Shown here: in pieces, positions 1 through 7,623 of the stretch
Layout of the letters: every line of letters starts with the position of its first letter
Numbering within the stretch: the first letter of the stretch is position 1
Source of the DNA: Fimihabitans intestinipullorum
GTDB taxonomy: Bacteria; Bacillota_I; Bacilli_A; RF39; UBA660
Reading direction: 5' to 3'
Assembly: GCA_018714965.1 (NCBI GenBank)
Contig: DVML01000019.1
Span: forward strand, 1 to 18,538
Length of the DNA: 18,538 nt
Position numbers and translations under genes: made by a program
Notes under the pieces: generated by a model
What the model saw: the letters and a program-made list of their open reading frames with translations, nothing else
The model's database searches: none
What the model was told of the DNA's origin: nothing

Positions 1-496
1 CTTTCTCTTTTTTCCAATGTTTTTGAATCGTCTCAACAACTTTATCGTACTCTTTTTTGTCCTTGAAATTTGCTCTACGATAGCGCACTGTAATTCCACT
101 GCGCGTTGTATAAACTAGAATCATATAACGAGCATTGACAACTTTCGTCACTTGATCCCAATGTGTCATAGATTCTTCGCCATTCAAAATTTCCAAGATT
201 CCATCTTTATCGATCGTACATTCAAAAGTTCCATAACGTTTGCTAGATTGTTTATCACTCTTAGCCATATGCATTTTCATAAATATTTTACTAAAGATAA
301 TAAGGAAGACTAACAAAATGACAAATCCAATTAAATATAGTAAGAATGCCATTCCTAAATTATACTTAATCAAATTCATACTAATCGTTAAATAAAGAAT
401 TGTATATACGCATAAATAGAATGTATTCATACGAATATATGATTCTTTCATCAATCTCTCCACGATATCTCTCGTCATAATATACTTAAATTTCAT
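1..496 (-). CDS. YcxB-like two-helix membrane protein, partial (C-terminus outside window)
   Basis: The frame runs from ATG at 496 to the left edge without a stop, giving 165 codons. Residues about 24-44 and 48-70 are two hydrophobic segments with a short turn between them. Residues about 88-160 form a soluble region with a THWDQV stretch and alternating beta-like strands. This layout, two N-terminal helices then a cytoplasmic C-terminal domain, is that of YcxB-like proteins, whose role is unknown. It starts 5 bp after the uvrA stop, and its ribosome-binding site (GGGTGAGAGG) overlaps that stop, so it is probably co-transcribed and translationally coupled with uvrA. The co-transcription does not by itself show a repair role. 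The family call rests on topology and pattern only; a generic small membrane protein is the alternative. Confidence 0.6.
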   Translation of the reverse strand, partial: MKFKYIMTRDIVERLMKESYIRMNTFYLCVYTILYLTISMNLIKYNLGMAFLLYLIGFVILLVFLIIFSKIFMKMHMAKSDKQSSKRYGTFECTIDKDGILEILNGEESMTHWDQVTKVVNARYMILVYTTRSGITVRYRRANFKDKKEYDKVVETIQKHWKKEK

Positions 497-501
497 ACCT
501 C

Positions 502-3318
502 TCACCCTTTCAATAGTGGTCTTAAATATTGACCCGTATAACTTTCTTTTACCTCTGCGACTTCTTCCGGTGTTCCAGTCGCTACGATTTCTCCACCCAT
601 ATTTCCTCCTTCTGGACCTAGATCGATAATATAATCGGAAACTTTAATGACATCTAAGTTGTGTTCTATGACTACTACTGTATCTCCATTATCCACTATT
701 CTTTGCAAAATTACAAGTAGTTTTTTAATATCTTCTGAATGTAATCCCGTTGTTGGCTCATCTAAAATGAATAAACTTTTCCCTGTAGGCTTCTTTTGAA
801 GCTCTTTTGCAAGTTTCACTCTTCCTGCTTCTCCACCAGATAAAGTAGGAGCACTTTGACCAAGTTTCATATAAGATAATCCAACATCTACAAGCATTTG
901 TAACTTTGCTTTTACCTTAGGAATGTTTTCAAAAAATTCGATTGCCTCTTCGACACGCATTTCTAATACATCGTAAATACTCTTTCCTTTGTATTTGATT
1001 TCCAGTGTCTCTCGATTGTATCTCGTTCCTCCACAAACTTCACAAGGAACGTAAACATCAGGTAAGAAATGCATCTCGATTTTCTTGACACCATCTCCCC
1101 AACAAGCCTCGCAACGTCCTCCTTTGACATTGAATGAGAATCTACCCTTATCGTATCCTCTCATCTTAGCTTCTTTCGTCTGAGTAAACACTTCACGAAT
1201 ATCGTCGAATACACCTGTATACGTTGCAGGGTTACTTCGCGGTGTTCTTCCAATTGGCGTCTGTGAAATATCGATGACTTTATCGATATTTTCTAATCCC
1301 TTAATCGCGCTAAACTTTCCTGGTTTTTCTTTAGATTTATATAAATTAGAAGCGACTGCTTTATATAAAATTTCATTGATCAAACTACTCTTTCCACTTC
1401 CAGATACTCCCGTTACACAAGTAAACGTGCCAAGTGGAATCTTCACATTGATATTCTTGAGGTTGTTTTCCTTTGCGCCTTTAATTTCGATAAATTTCTT
1501 ATTTCCTTTACGACGTTTTTCCGGAACTTCGATCTTTCTTTTTCCAGATAGATACATTCCAGTTAAACTATTTGGATTTTTCATTACCTCTTCAGGAGTT
1601 CCCTGTGCAACAATTTGTCCACCATGTTCTCCTGCCGCAGGTCCGATATCAACTAAATAATCACATGCTAACATCGTATCGGTGTCGTGTTCTACGACGA
1701 TCAATGTATTTCCAAGATCACGCATTTCTAACATAGAATTGATCAAACGATTATTATCTCTTTGATGAAGTCCGATACTTGGTTCATCTAGTACGTATAA
1801 TACACCTGTTAAACGTGATCCAATCTGTGTCGCCAAGCGAATTCTCTGCGCTTCTCCACCCGACAAGGTTCCAGCACTACGATCGAGTGTAAGATACTCT
1901 AATCCAACATTGATTAGGAAACTTAATCGAGATTCGATCTCTTTTAAAATCAAACGAGAAATTTCTGCTTTTTCTTTACTCAATTTTAAATTTGTCAAGT
2001 AATCGTATAGATCACGAATGCTTAATTGCGTTATTTCATAGATATTCTTCTTTCCAACCAAGACAGATAAAACAGAAGAATCTAATCGTGCACCATGGCA
2101 AGTAGGACATGGAAGTTCAGTCATGAAATTTTCGATCCAATCACGTACCCAACCACTCTTCGTTTCCATATAACGACGTTCTAAATTTGTAATTACTCCC
2201 TCGTAAGGACGTGTCGTCTTTCTCGTATTTCCAGATTTTGACACATAGTGAAATTCGATAGGATCTGGAGATCCATAAAGAATGATATCTAATTCTTTTT
2301 TCTTTAATTCACGTACCGGAGCATCCATATCAATTCCATAAAAAGCACAAGTAGTTGATAGTTCCGTATAATTGATATTGCTCTCATCTTTAATATTTAA
2401 AGCAACGATCGCTCCTTCACTAATACTTAAATCTTTATTTGGCACAATTAAATCTGGGTCAATTTTTAATTTGATTCCAAGCCCCTTACAATCTGGACAA
2501 GCCCCGTATGGAGCATTGAATGAGAAGATGCGAGGTTCTAACTCCGGCAAAGAAAAGTCGCAATCCGGGCAAGCATAACTCTCACTCATCAAAATCGGTT
2601 CTCCACCGATGACGTCGATTAAAACTTTCCCGTGTGCTAATTTACAGGCTGTTTCGATCGATTCATATAATCTACTGCGAATATCTTCTTTCATAATCAA
2701 CCGATCAATCACAACTTCGATATTGTGTTTTTTGTTCTTTTCCAGTTCGATTTCTTCAGATAAATCGTGTTCGATATCATCGGCGATCACGCGAACATAT
2801 CCATCCTTACGAAGTCGATCAAACAAGTCTTTATGCGTTCCCTTTTCTCCATGTACAACAGGTGCAAGAACGCGAATTTTCGTACGTTCCTCCAATTTCA
2901 AAATCTGATTTACCATCTCTTCAACACTTTGACTCGTAATCGGACGATGATGTGTTGGACAGTAAGGAACTCCAATACGAGCGTATAACAAACGTAAATA
3001 ATCGTAAATCTCCGTCACAGTTCCAACTGTACTACGCGGGTTTTTATTCGTCGTCTTTTGATCGATACTAATGGCTGGGGACAACCCTTCAATACTATCG
3101 ACATCCGGCTTTTCCGTTCCACCTAAAAATTGGCGAGCATAAGCACTTAGACTTTCGACATAACGACGTTGTCCTTCCGCATAAATCGTATCGAAAGCAA
3201 GCGAACTTTTTCCACTTCCAGATACTCCTGTCATGACGATCAATTTATCTTTTGGAAGCTCGATACTTACGTTTTTCAGATTGTTTTCTCGCGCTCCCTT
3301 TACTATAATTTTATCCAT
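502..3318 (-). CDS. uvrA: Excinuclease ABC subunit A
   Basis: UvrA is the damage-recognition ATPase of nucleotide excision repair; it scans DNA with UvrB in the cytoplasm. The 938-residue length is typical. Visible motifs: first Walker A GVSGSGKS at 31-38; CxxC pairs around 250-253 and 274-277 (first zinc module); first ABC signature LSGGEAQR at 485-492; Walker B VLDEPSIGLH near 509-518; second Walker A at 637-644; second zinc module with Cys at about 736, 739, 759 and 762; second signature at 826-833; Walker B ILDEPTTGLH near 851-860. The frame is open back to 3387, but ATG 3318 has a good ribosome-binding site (AGGTGAG) and begins with the family-typical MDKIIVKGARENNLKN. The upstream ATG candidate at 3387 lies before the promoter -10. 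The second signature reads GEAGR rather than the usual GEAQR. uvrB is not adjacent. Confidence 0.98.
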   Translation of the reverse strand: MDKIIVKGARENNLKNVSIELPKDKLIVMTGVSGSGKSSLAFDTIYAEGQRRYVESLSAYARQFLGGTEKPDVDSIEGLSPAISIDQKTTNKNPRSTVGTVTEIYDYLRLLYARIGVPYCPTHHRPITSQSVEEMVNQILKLEERTKIRVLAPVVHGEKGTHKDLFDRLRKDGYVRVIADDIEHDLSEEIELEKNKKHNIEVVIDRLIMKEDIRSRLYESIETACKLAHGKVLIDVIGGEPILMSESYACPDCDFSLPELEPRIFSFNAPYGACPDCKGLGIKLKIDPDLIVPNKDLSISEGAIVALNIKDESNINYTELSTTCAFYGIDMDAPVRELKKKELDIILYGSPDPIEFHYVSKSGNTRKTTRPYEGVITNLERRYMETKSGWVRDWIENFMTELPCPTCHGARLDSSVLSVLVGKKNIYEITQLSIRDLYDYLTNLKLSKEKAEISRLILKEIESRLSFLINVGLEYLTLDRSAGTLSGGEAQRIRLATQIGSRLTGVLYVLDEPSIGLHQRDNNRLINSMLEMRDLGNTLIVVEHDTDTMLACDYLVDIGPAAGEHGGQIVAQGTPEEVMKNPNSLTGMYLSGKRKIEVPEKRRKGNKKFIEIKGAKENNLKNINVKIPLGTFTCVTGVSGSGKSSLINEILYKAVASNLYKSKEKPGKFSAIKGLENIDKVIDISQTPIGRTPRSNPATYTGVFDDIREVFTQTKEAKMRGYDKGRFSFNVKGGRCEACWGDGVKKIEMHFLPDVYVPCEVCGGTRYNRETLEIKYKGKSIYDVLEMRVEEAIEFFENIPKVKAKLQMLVDVGLSYMKLGQSAPTLSGGEAGRVKLAKELQKKPTGKSLFILDEPTTGLHSEDIKKLLVILQRIVDNGDTVVVIEHNLDVIKVSDYIIDLGPEGGNMGGEIVATGTPEEVAEVKESYTGQYLRPLLKG

Positions 3319-3355
3319 ACTCTCACCTGTTTTCTTTTTTCTCATTTCCACAGAT

Positions 3356-3364
3356 ATTATAACA
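3356..3364 (-). promoter_or_regulatory. Extended -10 promoter of uvrA
   Basis: Read on the minus strand this is TGTTATAAT, a perfect TATAAT hexamer preceded by the extended TG element. The predicted transcription start lies about 30 bases before ATG 3318. No good -35 hexamer is present at 17 bp (TTCGTT), as expected for an extended -10 promoter. Confidence 0.6.
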
Positions 3365-3380
3365 CATTTTATTAAAAAAA

Positions 3381-3394
3381 CGAACAAACAGTCG
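3381..3394 (-). promoter_or_regulatory. Candidate LexA (DinR) box over the uvrA -35 region
   Basis: The plus strand reads CGAACAAACAGTCG. Compared with the Gram-positive SOS box CGAACnnnnGTTCG, the left half-site is perfect and the right half-site has two changes. It lies where the -35 element would be, an effective position for a repressor, and uvrA is a classic SOS gene in Bacillus subtilis. The degenerate right half keeps confidence low. Confidence 0.35.
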
Positions 3395-3428
3395 TTATTT
3401 TATCCCGTTTCTTTTTAGATAGACAATG

Positions 3429-3460
3429 AAAAACGCCGATTCATCTATTGGATCGACGTT
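3429..3460 (-). terminator. Intrinsic terminator after the ATP-grasp gene
   Basis: On the minus strand AACGTCGAT pairs with AATCGGCGTT-side ATCGGCGTT: nine pairs with one G-U, an 11-nt loop, then TTTTT. It lies 9 bases beyond the stop of the ATP-grasp gene and before the uvrA promoter, isolating the two units. Confidence 0.75.
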
Positions 3461-3469
3461 TATACAAAT

Positions 3470-4561
3470 TTACATCTTTTTTTCTTTCACTGGATGTCTA
3501 GCTAAATCATCATCAAATTTCACCGGATTTACAAATTTTCCTATATTGAATATCGGTACATGACGACCGAAATCCTCGGGTGAAATATGGGCATCAAACA
3601 CTCTGACACCTAGTATTCCCACTGTGCACATACAACTCAAATCATTTGAAAAAGTATCCGGAATAGAATATAAATTCTGTCTATCAATCGTTATCTTTCC
3701 TTCACTCGTACAATCTTCTAATGAACTTCTAAATTCCGTTGCGACATGTCTTGGCTTTTTGTGTAATAGATCATCCGATTTTTCGATACATGAATTATAT
3801 AAATATAATCCTGAAGCATCGATCGAATTAAATTCAAGCACGTCTAAATCCTTTTCCCCATTTAGCTCATATTCAAAAACATCAAGTACGTAATTTTTTG
3901 GAAAGCTACCTTTCAAAGACGCTACTATATTTTGAAGTTTTTCTAAAACCTGCGGGTCGATTTCATGTAGGATTCGCGATGTAAATCTTGAAATATTGTA
4001 AATTTCGCCATCTACGACAAAACATCGATATTCTTTCTTTCCGTATTGATCCTGTTCGATGTTTACTTTTTCACTGATAAAAAATTCAGTATCTGGGTGG
4101 TGCACTAACGTTTTATAAAATGCACACTCTTTATCCTTTAAAAGTTCGATCGGAATGATACCACTAAAATCTTTCCTTAGCGTTTTCATAAAAAACTCTG
4201 TTCCATATATCTGTTCTAATCGTTCGATCACTTCCTCATCCAACAGATCTTTTCCTGTCAACATATGACCGGTTCTTTTGGTCTGAACATATTTTGGCCA
4301 TTTTCTAACTTGTTCCATCTCATCTTTAGAAAAAGCTGGTGTTCCACCTTGTCGAACGATGTCATCTAATAGATCATAAATCTGAGCGACTCCAGTACGT
4401 GGAAAAATGACTTCCCCCGTTATATCGATCTCATTGTGATCGAAATCCTCGAATCTATGAAGTTCGCTATCGTATAAAATTCCATTTCCCTTCTGTTTTA
4501 CTAATTCCATCTCATTTTTGGAATAGGTCCAAGGTAGATTTTTATCATAACAATATTTCAT
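3470..4561 (-). CDS. ATP-grasp protein, R2K/CDC123-like
   Basis: The 363-residue soluble protein shows an ATP-grasp layout: a lysine in FFMKTLRKDFSG (K126) for the nucleotide; EYRCFVVDGEIYNISRF at 177-193, with an arginine where classical ATP-grasp proteins differ; and a C-terminal metal-binding stretch DVLEFNSIDASGLY at 240-253 with D240, E243 and N245 as likely ligands. This arrangement is that of the R2K clade, which includes eukaryotic CDC123 and has been proposed to ligate or modify proteins or peptides. Residues about 285-363 form a C-terminal extension I do not recognise. Start: an in-frame ATG at 4576 exists, but GGGAGG sits 5 bases before ATG 4561. It is the last gene of the accessory cluster, 111 bp after the ART-kinase gene, with its own candidate promoter and terminator. 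Substrate unknown. Confidence 0.65.
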   Translation of the reverse strand: MKYCYDKNLPWTYSKNEMELVKQKGNGILYDSELHRFEDFDHNEIDITGEVIFPRTGVAQIYDLLDDIVRQGGTPAFSKDEMEQVRKWPKYVQTKRTGHMLTGKDLLDEEVIERLEQIYGTEFFMKTLRKDFSGIIPIELLKDKECAFYKTLVHHPDTEFFISEKVNIEQDQYGKKEYRCFVVDGEIYNISRFTSRILHEIDPQVLEKLQNIVASLKGSFPKNYVLDVFEYELNGEKDLDVLEFNSIDASGLYLYNSCIEKSDDLLHKKPRHVATEFRSSLEDCTSEGKITIDRQNLYSIPDTFSNDLSCMCTVGILGVRVFDAHISPEDFGRHVPIFNIGKFVNPVKFDDDLARHPVKEKKM

Positions 4562-4611
4562 GTTGTCCTCCCTCATTCATTTAAACTCATGTGATTCCGT
4601 TATATTTTTCT

Positions 4612-4620
4612 ATTTTAACA
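4612..4620 (-). promoter_or_regulatory. Candidate extended -10 promoter of the ATP-grasp gene
   Basis: The minus strand reads TGTTAAAAT, an extended -10 about 50 bases before ATG 4561. No convincing -35 is seen. It lies in the 111-bp gap after the ART-kinase gene, so the ATP-grasp gene may be made separately from the three upstream genes. I see no terminator in this gap. Confidence 0.4.
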
Positions 4621-4672
4621 TATATCTTTCCAAAACTCTAACGCACAAATAAATTTATAGAAAAGAGAAAGA

Positions 4673-6154
4673 TTAAATTGTTGAAGTTTTCGTTTTTTCC
4701 TCCAATTTCATTAATAGTTCATCTGTAATTTCCGATGGATTTTTCCCTTTTGTATATTGAATGAGAGTTGCTAATTTTTCATTGCAAGAACTATATACAA
4801 AATGCGCATTGTCTTTCGCTCTTTGGCTCCCTTCCTCTATTCCTTTTTGTTCGTTTAAAATAGATAGAGACTCCTCTTTTTCTTCACTCGGTATAAGTAG
4901 AATCACATGTGAAAATTGTTCTATTAAATGTTTCATCTCTAAAAACATAAACGGATCTTCATAGATAGAATGACCTGCACCAAAATCGACAACAGATGGT
5001 TCTTGTAAATGTGTTAACACTGTACTTGTTAAAAAGAATTCAAATTCTTTAAAGTTTTTAAAATGACCACTTTTCTTATACAACTGTGCGAGCTGTTCGC
5101 GATGATCTAAAGAAATTTGTTGCATATTCAATTTCTCAGATAACAAATTTCCCATTGTCGTCTTTCCACTTCCCATCGGTCCTATCAAGAGAATAGAATT
5201 TTCTAAAATTTTATCATCGATCGGTTGATTCACGAGGTTTTCCATCATAGATATTTTTTTATATCCTTCTAGTATTTCCTCACCCTTCTCTGGAAACGAT
5301 CGCGGATCGTGAAAATAACGTTCCTTCGTTTGCTCTAATACATCGTTAGGAATGTTTTTTATGGATTTTGAAACCCTATCGATCAAACAATTTAACTTTT
5401 CTTCAGATGTTTGATTTAACATTTTTAATTTATCTTGCAATAACGGAACTAAATCTGGATACTCTTTTGTAATTGCTATCAAGGAAGATGATAAAAAATA
5501 TTCACGTTCTGGATAAATCATTTGCAACAGGACGTATTTTTCGTAAATCGTAACAAGGGCTTCTTTCTTATACGGGATATAGTTTTCTATTTCTTGTGTT
5601 AATAAAGAATTCACACGATCTAATAAATTCGGATGCAGAAACAATAATCTTTCGAAATTTTCTTTCCTTATTTTTCTATTTTTCATCTGTGCCATTCTTA
5701 ATTCGACATTAATCAAATCAGAATCATCTTCCGGAATCTTCTCTGGTCTATCTGGATAATAATACAGCTGAATCAAACCATCTTGTTCTAATTCTTTTAT
5801 TTTTTCGTAAACATTTTCCACTCTTTCCTCATTCAATATCCTAACAGGTTGGTCCGATACCAGTTCGGAAAATCCTGTATGGATATCTTGAAAAGTAGTA
5901 TCCTCCACCGTATAAATAGATGCTGAATTAGAAAACATCGTTTCAAATCCATTGGGAATTCTTTCTACAAGTTGCCACGGTTCATTTTTATCTGTCCGAA
6001 ACAAAGAATATGTCATGTCATCTCCTGCTCTTTTAGAAAAGATCACAGTTAATTCTTTATCCTTTGTCGCATAAACATATTTCCCATGCGTAGATCGATG
6101 TGGTACTAACTCTTTCATGCCTCTTACTGAACTCCCATGATATAAAACACCCAT
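4673..6154 (-). CDS. ART-like domain fused to shikimate-kinase-like P-loop domain
   Basis: 493 residues, soluble, no signal peptide. The N-terminus has LYHGSS at 4-9 followed by GKYVYATKD at 24-32 and an F at 39. This resembles the first two active-site strands of ADP-ribosyltransferase folds (PARP/Tpt1-like, with H6 and Y26 or Y28 as candidate NAD+ ligands). The third, glutamate-bearing strand cannot be placed, so this is inference. Residues about 150-315 are helical and unrecognised. Residues 320-470 are a P-loop kinase-like domain: GPMGSGKTT at 325-333 with M327 and G328 as in shikimate and gluconate kinases, D350 where the substrate-binding Asp sits, and VVDFGAGHS at 388-396 like the kinase glycine loop. 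It is not a biosynthetic shikimate kinase, as length and context differ. It starts 1 bp after the GH10-like stop with the excellent site AGGAGG, so the two genes are coupled. Confidence 0.6.
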   Translation of the reverse strand: MGVLYHGSSVRGMKELVPHRSTHGKYVYATKDKELTVIFSKRAGDDMTYSLFRTDKNEPWQLVERIPNGFETMFSNSASIYTVEDTTFQDIHTGFSELVSDQPVRILNEERVENVYEKIKELEQDGLIQLYYYPDRPEKIPEDDSDLINVELRMAQMKNRKIRKENFERLLFLHPNLLDRVNSLLTQEIENYIPYKKEALVTIYEKYVLLQMIYPEREYFLSSSLIAITKEYPDLVPLLQDKLKMLNQTSEEKLNCLIDRVSKSIKNIPNDVLEQTKERYFHDPRSFPEKGEEILEGYKKISMMENLVNQPIDDKILENSILLIGPMGSGKTTMGNLLSEKLNMQQISLDHREQLAQLYKKSGHFKNFKEFEFFLTSTVLTHLQEPSVVDFGAGHSIYEDPFMFLEMKHLIEQFSHVILLIPSEEKEESLSILNEQKGIEEGSQRAKDNAHFVYSSCNEKLATLIQYTKGKNPSEITDELLMKLEEKTKTSTI

Positions 6155-6155
6155 A

Positions 6156-7610
6156 TTATTCCTCCTCTTTTAATGTTGCAAGCATTCCACCACAAACAGA
6201 TGTAATCTCTTTCGTATCCGTAATAATTCCTTTATCTAACAATCGCGTTCTTACTCTTTCTAAATTGCAATCAATTCGGTCCGTTAAAGACCAATAAGAT
6301 ATTCCATCCAATCGAACTCCTGATTTTACGATAATAGATGAAATCTTATCGATACGTTCTTTTTTCATTGCGTATACTTGATTACAAGTATATGGAGAAT
6401 CCACATCTATTAGCTTCCTTGTTTCCTTCTCACTTAACGATAAATCAAACTCTGTAATCTGAATATTCACCCCAGATACATCCTGAAGTGATTTAAAAGC
6501 TTGAAAACATTCCTCAATCTGTTCGTCACTCGTTTGAAATGTAATATGCATTTGTGAACCTAAAGTATCAATAAATCCCGGTGCATATAAATTGATATCT
6601 TTCAATACTTCAAAAACTTTCTCTCTTCTTTCTTTATTTTCTAGGAAAGGTTCATTATATAGGTAGGTTACACCCTCTGGTCTATGTTCTATCGCATAAG
6701 AAAAAACATCGCAAAATTCTTTGATAGAAATTCCATATTTCACTTCCCATATATTTTCGTATTGCCCTGCTTGATTCTTTTCAAAACTGACTATTTCATT
6801 AAATACATCAATTGCATTGATCACTGGATCTCCATTTGTTAACTTATGTGTGTTATTATATTCGCTTATAAAATCAATTGTGTATTTTACATATGATTTT
6901 AAAGTATCCAAGATATCGTCTTTCTTCATTCCGTCAAAAAAGGTTAGATTTGTTCCTCTTGTCAAAAGCGTATGAAATCTCACGTGCTTATTATTACGGT
7001 GTGCAAAATCCAAGTCGCGCTTTGAAAAATAAAAATCAAACCTGTCATCATCTTGAGAGAACAAGAAATTGATAACCACTTCTGGTTTACCAGATCCTAC
7101 TAATAATGTTTGGAACATTGGCAAGTGGTCATTTAACAAAACAAGTTCATCGTATAACTGAGGATCCTTATTTTGATCTCTTTCTTTCGTAATGATTTGA
7201 TGAGATGCTCGAAACATCCTAGAAGCGTCATTAGGATATCTATTTTTAATATACTCTTTTATATAAGATAAACTTTCCGTTTTCTTCTGCAATCGTGTCT
7301 TTACAACTACTTCTATCTCCTCTTCTTTCAGTTCTAATCGTTCGAGCATATATTTTAAGACACACTCTGGATCACTATAATGAGGCATCAACGTATCTTG
7401 ATAACTCTTGAAGACAAATTGCTTTAACCCCTCTAGATCCATATCGATCCTACTCATATCTACCATTCCATGTAACTGCTGACACTCTTTTATAAAATCA
7501 ATAAGTTCTCGTTTCGTTTTACATTGTATGATCGACAGTAAATCGATCTGCTCACTACTGAAATACCCACCAACTTGTTTCGTTTGTACTTTTAATTTAT
7601 ATATATCCAT
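6156..7610 (-). CDS. GH10-like (xylanase-fold) protein, cytosolic
   Basis: 484 residues with no signal peptide or membrane segment. Residues about 1-160 are an unrecognised, mostly helical extension. From about 175 a GH10 barrel can be followed: FAHRNNKHVRFHTLL at 202-216 matches the conserved GH10 strand ending in RGHTL (H213); DVFNEIV at 268-274 carries acid/base E272; FIDTLGSQMHI at 346-356 keeps Q353 and H355; QITEFDLS at 384-391 carries nucleophile E387; ISYWSLTD at 437-444 gives the C-terminal Trp. The ENEMKW segment of true xylanases and the second His of HTLVWH are missing, so an unusual substrate is likely. GTG 7622 is in frame, but ATG 7610 has the better-placed site (AGTGAG). It lies 13 bp after the GNAT stop and 1 bp before the ART-kinase gene. 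Confidence 0.7.
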   Translation of the reverse strand: MDIYKLKVQTKQVGGYFSSEQIDLLSIIQCKTKRELIDFIKECQQLHGMVDMSRIDMDLEGLKQFVFKSYQDTLMPHYSDPECVLKYMLERLELKEEEIEVVVKTRLQKKTESLSYIKEYIKNRYPNDASRMFRASHQIITKERDQNKDPQLYDELVLLNDHLPMFQTLLVGSGKPEVVINFLFSQDDDRFDFYFSKRDLDFAHRNNKHVRFHTLLTRGTNLTFFDGMKKDDILDTLKSYVKYTIDFISEYNNTHKLTNGDPVINAIDVFNEIVSFEKNQAGQYENIWEVKYGISIKEFCDVFSYAIEHRPEGVTYLYNEPFLENKERREKVFEVLKDINLYAPGFIDTLGSQMHITFQTSDEQIEECFQAFKSLQDVSGVNIQITEFDLSLSEKETRKLIDVDSPYTCNQVYAMKKERIDKISSIIVKSGVRLDGISYWSLTDRIDCNLERVRTRLLDKGIITDTKEITSVCGGMLATLKEEE

Positions 7611-7623
7611 CTTATCACTCACT

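Noticed and set aside
502..504. Mycoplasma-type genetic code (TGA as Trp)
   Set aside because: uvrA ends at TGA at its normal length and the NUDIX gene also ends at TGA with ATGA coupling; Trp codons seen are TGG.
1274..1660. 128-codon plus-strand frame inside uvrA
   Set aside because: Antisense shadow of uvrA; no recognisable protein features.
3319..3387. Longer uvrA start at 3387
   Set aside because: It lies upstream of the -10 element and adds a hydrophobic stretch absent from UvrA; ATG 3318 has a good ribosome-binding site.
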